Positions 1-9,600 of a stretch of DNA of 64,000 nucleotides are shown here, in pieces. The DNA lies in assembly GCA_964464375.1 (NCBI GenBank), contig CAYXFU010000009.1, positions 1 through 64,000 on the forward strand. Direction: 5' to 3'. The translations under genes were made by a program, and so were the position numbers. Source of the DNA: CAIOZA01 sp964464375 (lineage in GTDB: Bacteria > Bacteroidota > Ignavibacteria > Kapaibacteriales > UBA2268). The notes below the pieces were generated by a model that saw nothing but the letters and a program-made list of their open reading frames with translations, did no database searches and was not told the origin of the DNA. Numbering within the stretch: the stretch's first letter is position 1; every line of letters starts with the position of its first letter.

Positions 1-191
1 CCGTAGGGGCGAACGGCCGTTCGCCCTTACAAAGCGAAGTGAGGATATATAATGTGTTCGGGCAGAATGTGTCATCAACTAGGGCGGGTTTAGAACCCGC
101 CCCTACAATACGAATCGATGTTTCCGGTTTACCTCCGGGGATGTATTTTGTGATGATTGGGGATAAAGTTGGGAAGTTTGTGAAAATTTAA
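1..191 (+). CDS. T9SS cargo protein, C-terminal sorting domain (5' partial)
   Basis: The frame that stays open from base 3 to the TAA at 189-191 gives about 62 residues. They end in a typical type A T9SS sorting tail: a strand reading EVRIYNVFGQ, then IDVSGLPPGMYFVMIGDK and a basic end KFVKI. This tail directs secretion through the type IX system and is normally cleaved by PorU. The rest of the gene lies left of the window, so the cargo's function is unknown. Two GC-rich palindromes (7-26 and 82-102) lie inside the frame without breaking it; the second encodes the loop between the two conserved strands. The tail motifs are seen directly; the export route is inferred from the family. Confidence 0.75.
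   Translation, partial: VGANGRSPLQSEVRIYNVFGQNVSSTRAGLEPAPTIRIDVSGLPPGMYFVMIGDKVGKFVKI
7..26. repeat. Perfect 20-bp GC-rich palindrome inside a coding tail
   Basis: GGGCGAACGG is followed directly by its reverse complement and flanked on the right by TTACA. The GC content contrasts with the AT-rich surroundings. It resembles dispersed palindromic repeats of the type GTAGGGGCGAAC...GTTCGCCC, and it lies in frame within the T9SS tail. Confidence 0.7.
82..102. repeat. GC-rich hairpin repeat, 9-bp stem, in coding frame
   Basis: GGGCGGGTT and AACCCGCCC flank a 3-base loop, followed by CTACA. It has the same size and right-flank pattern (TACA) as the palindrome at 7-26 but a different core, so it is probably another member of the same repeat class. 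Its bases are read in frame as part of the loop of the sorting domain. Confidence 0.65.
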
Positions 192-214
192 TTATGTATC
201 TTAGCTTTGGAACT

Positions 215-237
215 CCATCTCCGATTGTCGGAGATGG
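215..237. repeat. Perfect 10-bp stem hairpin in the 192-430 intergenic gap
   Basis: CCATCTCCGA and TCGGAGATGG flank a TTG loop, 24 bases after the stop codon of the T9SS cargo gene. There is no T-run after either arm, so it is not a classical intrinsic terminator. It may be a dispersed palindromic repeat or a 3'-UTR structure. Nothing else is recognisable between 192 and 430. Confidence 0.5.
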
Positions 238-430
238 TTGGGTTGAGGACAATTCTGTATTTGTTCGATGCTAAAATCAAAATGAATAAACTCGATGCAA
301 AAGTGCAAATCTAAAAGTAAGATGATTGGAATATAAAGAGGTTACTGGTTTTTTATATACCTTGTCGTTCATTTTAATAGTGCAAAAGATGCAAAAAATA
401 ATCCAAAATAAATAAATTATCATTTATTAA

Positions 431-1417
431 TTACTTACACGCATACTCCGAACTCAGCAACTTGCTCCCATCCTTATCGTGAATGGCTACTTCGAATCCC
501 TTTTGTAATGAATAATATCCACACTCACCCTGCATATTCATTGCAATGAACCCAACCTGAAAATCCTTATAATCAGGCTGTTTACGGATTATTCTTTCGA
601 CGGCAGTCTTGCATGCTTCTTTAGGAGACATTCCCTGCCTCATTAGTTCAACAATGAGGAATGATCCTGCAATCTTGATTACAGCTTCACCTTTGCCTGT
701 AGCAGTAGCTCCGCCAACTTCATTGTCAACATAGAGACCTGCACCGATGATAGGGGAGTCTCCAACCCTACCATGTATTTTCCATGCAAGCCCGGATGTT
801 GTGCATGCTCCGCACATCTGACCTTTACTATCAATAGCCAGCATTCCGATTGTATCATGATTATTAAAATCTATAGGCTGGTACTTATTTTCCAGTATCC
901 ATTTCTCCCATGCTTCTTTTGCCTTCTTTGTCAACAAATCTTCTTTCGGGAAGCCATGCTCTCTGGCATATCTGTATGCACCATCACCGACAAGCATCAC
1001 ATGAGGGGTTTTTTCCATTACCATTCTTGCAACAGAAATCGGATGCATAATGTTCTCTAAAAAAGCCACAGATCCACAGTTGCCTTTTTCATCGATTATA
1101 CAAGCATCAAGTGTTACATGCCCATCCCTGTCCGGGAATCCTCCATATCCAACACTTGATACTTCAGGATCAGCTTCCGGAACGTGAACACCCTGCTCGA
1201 CAGCATCTAATGCATAACCACCGTTACTCAGGACTTCCCATGCGGCTTTGTTTGCAGGTACACCATGATTCCATGTTGAAACAACAATCGGAAAATTATT
1301 CTTTGCTTTACTTTTTTTTGTTGAACTAGCCTTCTTTTGTGATGTTAATGCTGAAGGAATAGCCACACCAATTGTTGCTATTGCAGATGTTCTCAAAAAA
1401 TCTCTTCTTGATTTCAT
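431..1417 (-). CDS. N4-(beta-N-acetylglucosaminyl)-L-asparaginase, Tat-exported
   Basis: An Ntn-hydrolase of the glycosylasparaginase family, which splits the GlcNAc-Asn bond left after N-glycoprotein breakdown. The precursor is autocleaved before a catalytic Thr; the motif NHDTIGM places it at Thr189, right after Asp188. The substrate-pocket segment GGATATGKGEA follows in the beta subunit. The N-terminus carries a twin-arginine motif (SRRDFLRTS, Arg4-Arg5) and a hydrophobic stretch to about residue 25, so export in folded form is likely. The length of 328 aa fits bacterial members. It is transcribed alone. Plant-type asparaginase/isoaspartyl peptidase is the alternative, but the HDTIGM context favours glycosylasparaginase. 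Confidence 0.88.
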   Translation of the reverse strand: MKSRRDFLRTSAIATIGVAIPSALTSQKKASSTKKSKAKNNFPIVVSTWNHGVPANKAAWEVLSNGGYALDAVEQGVHVPEADPEVSSVGYGGFPDRDGHVTLDACIIDEKGNCGSVAFLENIMHPISVARMVMEKTPHVMLVGDGAYRYAREHGFPKEDLLTKKAKEAWEKWILENKYQPIDFNNHDTIGMLAIDSKGQMCGACTTSGLAWKIHGRVGDSPIIGAGLYVDNEVGGATATGKGEAVIKIAGSFLIVELMRQGMSPKEACKTAVERIIRKQPDYKDFQVGFIAMNMQGECGYYSLQKGFEVAIHDKDGSKLLSSEYACK

Positions 1418-1498
1418 TTATCACCTTGATTATTAGTTATTCCCAATGTACATTTCTTGTCATCCACTTAAAGGAGAGTGTGTGAAAACTACTATTAA

Positions 1499-1595
1499 GT
1501 CATTCTGAGGGAGCGTAGCGACCGTGAGAGCCGTAGGCCTGCGAAGCGCATCCAGTATTCATGCGGACTGGATTCCTCACTTCGTTCGGAATGAC
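1499..1595. repeat. Inverted-repeat element (GTCATTC...GAATGAC termini)
   Basis: A 97-base block begins GTCATTCTGAGGGAGCG and ends CGTTCGGAATGAC, so the termini are imperfect inverted repeats of about 20 bases. The interior (CGTGAGAGCCGTAGG...) is GC-richer than the flanks and has no ORF. This is the look of a non-autonomous palindromic repeat unit. GGAATGAC recurs at 1630-1637, suggesting a nested or damaged second end. It fills the gap between the glycosylasparaginase and ATP-grasp genes. Confidence 0.65.
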
Positions 1596-1648
1596 ATCTA
1601 GAAATACTTTTCAAGCATCTTCATTCTTTGGAATGACTAAATTGTGAA

Positions 1649-2521
1649 TCAAATTTTTTGATTCAATCTCTTTGCAATTGACTTCGCAAATATCGGAATT
1701 CCTTCCGGATGATAATCAAGATAAATATCCGGTTCAATCATTTCAATTTCCATTATAAGGAATTGTCCGTTTGATCTGACTCCATCAACTCTGACATACA
1801 GACATTCATCCAAAAATAATTCCGCCGCTCGTTTCGATATTTCAAGTATATTCTCAGGTGGATTGCAGACAGTATATTTGCCGTCAAATAAAGTCTGAAC
1901 CCTAAAATCTCCATGTTTTGGAATTTTATTTACAGTATAATGATAATCCCTGTTAAAGAAGATTGTTGACCATTCTCCATCAGTTTTAATTTCAAGAATA
2001 TATTTCTGAATCAATAAGTCAGACTCTAAATTCATTGATCTGAAAATCTCTTCAGCACCATCTTCAGAATAATCATTTATTAGGTGAGTTCTGTATGCTC
2101 CTGCAGACACAGCAGGTTTAATTATAAATTTATCCCACTTTTTCTCAGAGATAATCGATTTCAAGCTAATGCCAGAATTCTTGTCAACAAAGACTGTGTC
2201 AATGATCGGAATATTTACGTCAGGTAATTCTCTTAGGTAAAACTTATGAAGGTTCTTTCTAATTATTCTTACCGGATTGAAAATAGGAATTTTTAGCGAA
2301 TCCAAATAATCTAGAAATAAAAGAAACTTATGATATTTCTCGTGATAACCCCACGTTGTTCTGAATATAGCCGCTTCATAATTCTTCAGCTTCTCCTTCT
2401 GTGTCTCCCAAACTATCGGCTCAGCAATAATATCATAATTCGATAATTCCACAACAAGCTGTTGATCATATTCGAGCAAGTCAGGAACTCGCTCAGAAGT
2501 TAGGATAGCCAAATGTATCAT
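1649..2521 (-). CDS. ATP-grasp superfamily ligase, RimK/glutathione-synthetase-like
   Basis: A 290-aa ATP-grasp enzyme; such proteins join a carboxylate to an amine or thiol through an acylphosphate. Visible marks are the KFIIKPAVSAGAYRT segment (nucleotide-binding Lys and glycine-rich loop), the GDFRVQTLFDGKY motif, the acidic metal-binding region VRVDGVRSNGQFLIMEIE, and a RTTWGYHEKYHKF segment in the N-domain. The overall look resembles DcsG-type and related uncharacterised ATP-grasp proteins. The substrate cannot be named. It starts 4 bases after glgA ends on the same strand, so the two are probably co-transcribed, although no glycogen-related role is known for this family. Confidence 0.8.
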   Translation of the reverse strand: MIHLAILTSERVPDLLEYDQQLVVELSNYDIIAEPIVWETQKEKLKNYEAAIFRTTWGYHEKYHKFLLFLDYLDSLKIPIFNPVRIIRKNLHKFYLRELPDVNIPIIDTVFVDKNSGISLKSIISEKKWDKFIIKPAVSAGAYRTHLINDYSEDGAEEIFRSMNLESDLLIQKYILEIKTDGEWSTIFFNRDYHYTVNKIPKHGDFRVQTLFDGKYTVCNPPENILEISKRAAELFLDECLYVRVDGVRSNGQFLIMEIEMIEPDIYLDYHPEGIPIFAKSIAKRLNQKI

Positions 2522-2525
2522 ATAA

Positions 2526-4001
2526 TTATGTACCTCTCACTTTTTCTAAAGCCCAATGAAATACTTTTAGATATTCCATTGCTGATCTTGCTGATGAGAA
2601 ATCACATCTCATCGCATTCTGTCTTATCTTTGTCCAATGTGCTTCATTTGTATAAATATCCATTGCCCTATTGATTGCAAATGCAAAATCCTCAACATTG
2701 TAATGTAAAAATGAAAATCCATTTCCTGATTGATTCTCATAATCATATTCAAAGACAGTATCGGCTAGTCCGCCGGTTTGTCTGACAATTGGAATTGTGC
2801 CATATTTCAACGCATACATCTGGGTAAGTCCACATGGCTCAAACCTTGATGGAACTATTAGAAAATCTGAACTTGCAACTATCTTATGTGCGATATTATT
2901 ATTATAACCTAGATGAATTAAAGCTCTTCCTGGATATTTCCAGGCAAGATAATTGAAATAATCAACATATTTACTCTCACCTGAGCCTAATAAAGCAAAC
3001 CTGAATCTGTTGTGATAAAGATTATCTTCCAGCAATCCCATCAATAAGTCAATTCCTTTTTGCTCAGTTAATCGGGTTACCATTCCCACAAGCGGGGTTT
3101 CAAGATGATTCCATTCACCCATATTGTGTTCATTCAAAAATCTATTTTTGTTGATTTTTTTATTATCAAGGTTATTTACACTATATTTCAAGGATATTTG
3201 GTTATCTAATTCAGGACTCCAATCATTGTAATAAGCTCCATTTAGCACTCCAATCAGGTCAAGTCCCTTTTGATTTAGTACATCATGAAGACCTTCACCC
3301 AATTCATGAGTTCTTATTTCATTTGAATAAGTCGGACTAACAGTCGTAATTTTGTCAGCAAACATTATCCCTGTTTTCATAGCATTTACTGAACCATTCA
3401 TTTCAAACCAGGAACCGGGGTAAAAATCATTTGCAGTAAATGAAGCAAATTCCATTGCTCTTTGAGCATTGAACCAGCCCTGGTATGCCAGATTATGAAT
3501 TGTATAAATTCCTGCGGTATTTTCAAAAAAAGGATCATGTCTGTAATGTGATTTCAAGAATGCCATTGTGAATGCAGTATGATAATCATGAGCGTGAATG
3601 ATGTCGGGTTTAAAGTTTAATGCTTTAGTCACCTCGAACACGGCTCTACTAAAGAAAATGAACCTACGGTCATTATCAGGGTATTCATCGGGATTCCCAT
3701 AAATCCCATCCCGATTGAAATAATCAGCATTTTCAATTAAATATATTGGGACATCGCTGTTGGGCAGTTTGCCATACCAAATATGACCATATTCAGTCCA
3801 ATATCCCATCGGAACTTGTATTACAATGTCTGTAGGTCTAATATCCCAATGATAAACATCGATCATTCCATATTTGGGTAGAATTACAATCGGGTTCTGA
3901 CCAAATTTTTTCCACTCGACCGGAAAAGACAAAGCCATGTCAGCAAGTCCTCCTGCTTTTGCAAAAGGAGCAACTTCAGCCGATGCTAATAGAATATTCA
4001 T
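2526..4001 (-). CDS. glgA: Glycogen synthase (ADP-glucose type, GT5)
   Basis: Transfers glucose from ADP-glucose to the non-reducing end of an alpha-1,4-glucan in the cytoplasm. The N-terminal donor loop KAGGLAD is at residues 15-21 and the C-terminal GT-B signature EPCGLTQMYALKYGTIPIV with GGLADTV is intact. The length of 491 aa is normal for GT5. No glgC, glgP or GH13 glgB is adjacent. However, a GH57 branching enzyme lies 12.5 kb away at 16521, so a glycogen pathway is plausible. It is first in a two-gene unit with the ATP-grasp gene. The gap 4002-4143 upstream is AT-rich without a clear promoter. Confidence 0.95.
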   Translation of the reverse strand: MNILLASAEVAPFAKAGGLADMALSFPVEWKKFGQNPIVILPKYGMIDVYHWDIRPTDIVIQVPMGYWTEYGHIWYGKLPNSDVPIYLIENADYFNRDGIYGNPDEYPDNDRRFIFFSRAVFEVTKALNFKPDIIHAHDYHTAFTMAFLKSHYRHDPFFENTAGIYTIHNLAYQGWFNAQRAMEFASFTANDFYPGSWFEMNGSVNAMKTGIMFADKITTVSPTYSNEIRTHELGEGLHDVLNQKGLDLIGVLNGAYYNDWSPELDNQISLKYSVNNLDNKKINKNRFLNEHNMGEWNHLETPLVGMVTRLTEQKGIDLLMGLLEDNLYHNRFRFALLGSGESKYVDYFNYLAWKYPGRALIHLGYNNNIAHKIVASSDFLIVPSRFEPCGLTQMYALKYGTIPIVRQTGGLADTVFEYDYENQSGNGFSFLHYNVEDFAFAINRAMDIYTNEAHWTKIRQNAMRCDFSSARSAMEYLKVFHWALEKVRGT

Positions 4002-4143
4002 ATATTTATTTAATATCTGTTAGAAAAAAAAATATCAATTTATTAAATATCGACCAAAAAAAATTGAAAAAAAGTGTAAACTTGATAATTATGATTAAAT
4101 GAATTGTTAAAAAAGGGTTAATTTTTTAACTTTGTATGAATTG

Positions 4144-4983
4144 TTAAATTGAATTACAGATTTGTGATTTAAAATTTGATAAATTTGATTGAGCGTTCTT
4201 TGCATCATCAATAGATTCGAAAAGTCCAAAAATTGTTGAACCACTACCTGACATAAGGGCAAATCTAGCTTTATCATGATATAATTGTTCTTTTATGTCA
4301 AATAAGATTGGATAAGATTTAAATACTGGTTCTTCAAAGTCATTTCTTAGCTTTAGCAGACTTTCAGGTTTTTCTAATGAATCATTAATAATTGATTGAA
4401 AATCTGATTCAGAATGATAACTAGCTTTTCTATTTAATGAAGAGTAAGCTTCAGGAGTTGAGATATGGATTCCAGGATAAACAAGAAGAATTGAATAGGG
4501 AAGAGTGATGTTGAAATAATCAAGTATTTCACCTCTTCCGGATCCAAAAGCTGAATTTTGTTCTCCTAGAAAAAATGGTGTATCAGATCCAATCGTAGAA
4601 GCAATTTGCATTAGATATTTGATTGGAGTGTTCAGTTTTAAATATTGATCAATTCCAGATAATGCATAGGCAGCATTTGAACTGCCACCGCCTAAGCCGG
4701 CTCCGGTTGGAATTGATTTGTTAATTGTAATTTTGACTGGCACCGTTGCTAGGCAATGAAATTTCTGCAGTTCTTTTGCAGCTTTATATGCTAAATTTAA
4801 TTCGTTCGGAATATCTATAACAGAAGAACAGATTAGTTCGAAATCTTTGGATGGTTCAATGATTATTTCATCAAAAAGAGAAATCTTGTGGAAAATAGTA
4901 TTAATATTGTGATAGCCATCTTGGCGTTTATTTAAAACTTCGAGTCCTAAATTGATTTTTGCATAAGATTTTATTTTTATCAT
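4144..4983 (-). CDS. ispE: 4-diphosphocytidyl-2-C-methyl-D-erythritol kinase
   Basis: A GHMP kinase that phosphorylates the 2-hydroxyl of CDP-ME in the non-mevalonate isoprenoid pathway. The substrate-binding start SYAKINLGL (Lys9) and the ATP loop PTGAGLGGGSSNAA (residues 92-105) are intact, as is the C-terminal glycine motif MSGSGSTIFGLF. The length of 279 aa is standard. Its start codon lies 21 bases from that of the divergent gene at 5005, so the two share one short promoter region. It feeds polyprenyl phosphate synthesis, which the arabinose-lipid operon further on would use. Confidence 0.96.
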   Translation of the reverse strand: MIKIKSYAKINLGLEVLNKRQDGYHNINTIFHKISLFDEIIIEPSKDFELICSSVIDIPNELNLAYKAAKELQKFHCLATVPVKITINKSIPTGAGLGGGSSNAAYALSGIDQYLKLNTPIKYLMQIASTIGSDTPFFLGEQNSAFGSGRGEILDYFNITLPYSILLVYPGIHISTPEAYSSLNRKASYHSESDFQSIINDSLEKPESLLKLRNDFEEPVFKSYPILFDIKEQLYHDKARFALMSGSGSTIFGLFESIDDAKNAQSNLSNFKSQICNSI

Positions 4984-5004
4984 TATTATTCTAGTATTTG
5001 TTGA

Positions 5005-5670
5005 ATGAGTGAATCCAGCGAAATATCGTTTTCACAAGAAGTATTACGAAAAGGAATACATCTTATTTCATTGTCTATTCCTATCATTTATATTTTTGTA
5101 ACAAGGGAAACTGCCCTTTATATATTAGTTTCATTAGCCATTATGGCTATCGTAATTGATTTCCTGAGTAAATTCGATAACATTGTTGGGATTATGCTGA
5201 AGAAATATTTCGGAAAGATGCTTCGTCCACATGAACTCAATCAGAAATATGTCCTTAATGGTGCTTCATGGGTTTTTATATCCGCCGTTGTCTGTGTTTT
5301 TATCTTTCCTAAATTTCTGGCTGTAGTTGGATTTACTATCTTAATCATTGCAGATATCTCTGCCGCACTATTTGGTCGTAAATATGGTAAACATAAACTA
5401 TTCACTAATAAAAGTTGGGAAGGGACATTTGCTTTCATTGTTTCGGCAATTACTGTCATTTTTATTTATGGTTTAATATTTAATGCACCTATTATTTTCT
5501 TTTTCGGTGGAATTATTGCCTCATTAATTGGTGGATTTGTCGAAGCTGCATCCACAAAGATGAAAGTAGATGACAACTTGTCAATTCCACTAAGTGTTTC
5601 GTCAGTATTATTTTTATTTGGTCTTTATGCTGATTCTATCCTTACTCCATTTTTACATTTGATTAAATAG
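5005..5670 (+). CDS. Diacylglycerol/polyprenol kinase family membrane protein
   Basis: A 221-aa integral membrane protein with about six to seven hydrophobic segments. It is related to the CTP-dependent DGK1/SEC59/VTE5 kinases that phosphorylate lipid alcohols. The family signature is seen as GRKYGKHKLFTNKSWEGTFA in the middle and GGFVEAASTKMKVDDNLSIP near the C-terminus (conserved Glu and Asp-Asn). It could phosphorylate polyprenol, diacylglycerol or phytol-like alcohols; the sequence does not decide. It is divergent from ispE, an isoprenoid gene, which favours a polyprenol substrate slightly (inference). Confidence 0.78.
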   Translation: MSESSEISFSQEVLRKGIHLISLSIPIIYIFVTRETALYILVSLAIMAIVIDFLSKFDNIVGIMLKKYFGKMLRPHELNQKYVLNGASWVFISAVVCVFIFPKFLAVVGFTILIIADISAALFGRKYGKHKLFTNKSWEGTFAFIVSAITVIFIYGLIFNAPIIFFFGGIIASLIGGFVEAASTKMKVDDNLSIPLSVSSVLFLFGLYADSILTPFLHLIK

Positions 5671-5675
5671 TATTT

Positions 5676-6644
5676 TTATAAACGATAACCCATATTAATT
5701 AAAAATGATCCCCAGGCAAAAGTATTCCTCAATCCTAATCTGATTGAATAGGAAATATCCAGTGAAATTCTATTTATTACATTTGCATTGAAACCTGCTC
5801 CAACGTCAAGACAATTCTCCTGATAAGTTGAAATATCCGGACTGTATTCTAGAAGTGTGGTTATTTGCTGGTATATAGGTCTGGCTTTGTCAAAATTACT
5901 CAAACTCTGAGTCCAGATTATGAATCCTCTCATCGATGTATTTGGAACAGTGCTAAAACCACCTTCCAATTTCCCAATAAACTCATGAGCAAAATCTCCG
6001 GTTCTAAGAGCAAGAGTTGCTTCAGCTTCCACCCAAGCTTTCTCAAACTGCAAATGACCAGCTCCTGCAAGGAAGAACTGATAGGAATTATATAATTTGA
6101 AAGATCTTACAGTATCATTCTGATAGCCATTTCTAAAAGTTGGGGGAATGGATACAGCCGCCGTAACAATAGGTGAAATCTTAGCAGAATCTATTCGATA
6201 CCTACCTCCAATAAGGTAATGTTCGGGTTGAGTTAAAGAAAAATCGAATGCTGGAAATTTGTCTAATTTATATCCAGTTGAATTCAAAGTAGGTTCGTAT
6301 TTGTCTGACAAAGTGTAGTGAGTCAATGGAATTTGAAGGAAACAATTTATTTTATCTGTAATTGAATAATTTATTCCCAAAATTGCTGTATATTTTTTTA
6401 TATTGAAAATTCCTCGAATCGCATCCATTTTTATAGAATCGGGTGTTGGTTGATTTCTTGCAGGAATTGTATCCAGATATTCAGGTTTGTGGTCTCCATC
6501 GATATTGAATAGGCTTCCGGCGTTTGTATAACTCAATCCGAAATTTATCTGTATTGTTTTAGCTTCATTGATTATAATTTCTGATCTTCCGGTAACGATA
6601 CAGAAAATGAAAATCATCAGAAAACGAATACTAGCATTTCTCAT
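5676..6644 (-). CDS. Predicted outer-membrane beta-barrel protein
   Basis: The 322-aa product has a signal peptide at about residues 1-20 and then alternating amphipathic strands with frequent aromatic residues, ending SFLINMGYRL. A C-terminal hydrophobic strand ending in Leu after aromatics is typical of barrels recognised by the Bam machinery. I do not recognise a named family; it looks like the transporter/porin-like barrels common in this group. It sits 5 bases from the convergent kinase gene and 43 bases after the start of the BNR gene on the same strand, with which it is probably co-transcribed. Confidence 0.6.
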   Translation of the reverse strand: MRNASIRFLMIFIFCIVTGRSEIIINEAKTIQINFGLSYTNAGSLFNIDGDHKPEYLDTIPARNQPTPDSIKMDAIRGIFNIKKYTAILGINYSITDKINCFLQIPLTHYTLSDKYEPTLNSTGYKLDKFPAFDFSLTQPEHYLIGGRYRIDSAKISPIVTAAVSIPPTFRNGYQNDTVRSFKLYNSYQFFLAGAGHLQFEKAWVEAEATLALRTGDFAHEFIGKLEGGFSTVPNTSMRGFIIWTQSLSNFDKARPIYQQITTLLEYSPDISTYQENCLDVGAGFNANVINRISLDISYSIRLGLRNTFAWGSFLINMGYRL

Positions 6645-6687
6645 CAGTTCATCCTTAAATATGATTAAAAAATATTAAATTGTTTTT

Positions 6688-9600
6688 TTACTCTGGCTTA
6701 AAATTTGGTATTGTACCTGGCACCCATGGACCACCGATCTTCTGAATCTCGCTTTTCAAATTAGTGATGTCAATATCGACAATAATTCTCAAAGAATCAA
6801 TTATAGGTAGCAATTCTTCAGATGCTAACTTATATGCGTCCTTTTGTGTTGCTGTCGGTTCGCAGTTGGTAGTAATCATACCATTTAGAACATAATACAA
6901 TCTGTCGTTCAGAGATGGAGTCCGATTTTCATTTCTACTATCAATGGATCGGTTACCGCTCATTTTTATATTCAAATCATCAATTTTGCGAAGGATTTCA
7001 GTAGTTTTCATAATTGGTTCTTTTTTAATATTCAAAGAAACCATCAAAGTTTTACGGATCAATTCAATCTCTTTTCTTGATTCTTCAATAACTGCCGAAA
7101 CTCCATTCATAGCATTCTGAAGTTTTGCCACTTTCTTTTGAAATTCAACTAACTTTTCTCTACTTGGTGCAGAAATAGTTGAATTATTCAAAAGTTTGCA
7201 AGTAAATTCTACCGGCTCTCCGATTAATGAAATCTCACCGTTAATACTTTTTGCAAATTGTGCTTTGTACTTTCCGGGAAGAACCAGAAATCCGGAATTC
7301 TTGTTAATGTCAGTATTTTCATTCACAGGTGATACATCAGGAAATCGTAAATCCCAGTTCAATCTGTTAATACCCGGAGCCGAAGGTGCTTTCAATAATC
7401 TGATGGTGTTACCATCGAGATCAGTTATCTTACAAAGTAAATAAGGTGCCTCTTCTTTATCTTCAGCTATAAGACTTTCCATCTTTGGATAAATTATAGC
7501 TTTCTCATCCTTTTCTGCTTTCTTCTCTTCATCTATTCTAATCTGTTTCTTTGTTTTGAATGATTCTTTCATGTAATATGTGATTGTAGCTCCATAAGCT
7601 GGATTCTTAGCACGGAAAAAGGATTCACCTTGGTCATTTTTATTTCTCGAATCGTCCTCGACAAACATCAGTGCATCCTTAATCGGGAATACCTGAATTT
7701 CCTTGTCAAGCATTTCGGGTGTTACATCACGCAATGGAGAATAATTATCTAAAATATACAAACCTCGTCCAAATGTAGCCAGGCACAAGTCATTTTCTCT
7801 TTTTTGAATCTCCATATCCCGTATTGCAATTGTTGGAAGACCGGACTTCAATTGGATCCATTTTTCTCCTCCGTCAATTGTAAAGAATAAACCATATTCA
7901 GTGCCTGCAAATAATAAGTTGGGATTTTTAAAATCCTCATAAACTGTCCAGATTGGTCCGTTTTCAGGCAAATTCCCCGATATTGATTTCCATGATTTAC
8001 CCTGATCATTGCTCTTAACAATATATGGTTTAAAATCAGCTCTTTTGTGATTATTAAACGTTGCATAAATAGTTTTTGAATCAAACTGTGATGCAAAAAT
8101 ATCCGAAACGTATGTAGTTTCTGGTATTCCGGCTATTTTATCTACTTTACTCCAATTATTACCACCGTCATTTGATATTTGAATCAAACCATCGTCTGTC
8201 CCAACCAGTATTACATTTTCATCCATTGGAGATTCACTTAATGCCACAATATTGCCGTATAAAGAAGTAGAAGCATTTTTCGCAACAGCGTCAGGTCCCC
8301 AGATTTTTCCCATTACTTCCAATTGGTTCCTGTCAATTTGTTGCGAAAGATCACCACTAATAGCTTTCCATGTATTCCCTCTGTCGTCAGTCTTGAATAC
8401 TTTGTTAGCCGCAATGTATAATCTTGTAGGGGAGTGATTGCTAATGATTAGTGGAGTGTCCCAGTTCCATCTCAGCATTTCATCTTTTTGTGCTTGAGGT
8501 TGAATATAGAAAACCTCACCACTTTTACGGTCATATCTAACTAGATTACCATACTGCCACTGCCCATATACAATATTTGGGTCTGTAGGATCTATTCTTG
8601 CTTGATATCCGTCACCACCGACAACAAGATACCAGTCTTCGTTAGTTATCCCTCCTGAATTGGTTGTCCGGGATGGTCCACCCCATGTATTATTATCTTG
8701 TGTTCCATAGTATAAATTGTAGAATGGTTCAGCATTGTCAATACCCACTCTGTAATTTTGTGTAACAGGAAGATTTGAAAAGTATCTCCATGCATTACCA
8801 CGGTCGAAAGTTTCATATAAACCACCATCACCGCCAATTAATAAATGCTTTGTGTCCGATGGATCTATCCAAAGAGCATGGTCGTCCACATGTCTGAATT
8901 TATTACTAAGATTTGATAATGTTCTTCCGCCATCATAGGATATACGTGTATAAGTATCCACAAAATATACTATATCAGAATTTAAAGGATCGCAGAATAT
9001 TTCATGGTAATATTGAGCACTGGGAGAGTACCACTTATTTCGCTTTTCCCAGCTGGCACCCTTGTTAGTTGAGCAAAAAATTCCACCCTTATCTGCCCTT
9101 GTTTCAATTACAGCAAAAATAATATCAGGATTAACAGGTGAAATAGCCAGACCAATTCTTCCTATGTCACCACTGGGAAGTCCGTTTGATAGTTTATTCC
9201 AAGTTTTGCCAGCATCTGTGGATTGATGAATTGCAGCTTCCGGCCCTCCGTTAATTAATGTCCATACGTGTCTGCGTCTTTGGTAGGAAGCACAATAAAG
9301 AATATCAGAATTTCTAGGATCAATACAAACATCTGTCACACCTGTATTCTCGCTGATTTTCAAGGATTGTTCCCATGTTGTTCCGCCATCTGTGGATTTG
9401 TAAAGACCTCTGTCTCCACCAGGACCCCATAAAGGTCCTTGTGCCGCAACATAAATATTACTCGAGTTTTTTGGATCTATAACTATCTTCCCTATGTGTT
9501 CGGAACTTTTCAAACCCATATTTTTCCATGATTTTCCGCCATCAATTGATTTGTAAACACCATCACCCCATGCTACACTTCTTTGCGAGTTGTTTTCACC

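Noticed and set aside
192..430. Remnant gene or RNA gene in the first intergenic gap
   Set aside because: Only a hairpin (215-237) is visible; no open frame with family features and no tRNA cloverleaf.
773..1060. Plus-strand open frame opposite the glycosylasparaginase
   Set aside because: It lies wholly inside a well-supported gene on the other strand and its translation has no family features; the same applies to the other antisense and out-of-frame ORFs in the window.
4127..4134. Plus-strand TAACTTTG box resembling a -7 element
   Set aside because: It points into the 3' end of ispE on the opposite strand, has no TTTG 19-21 bases upstream and no plus-strand gene near it.
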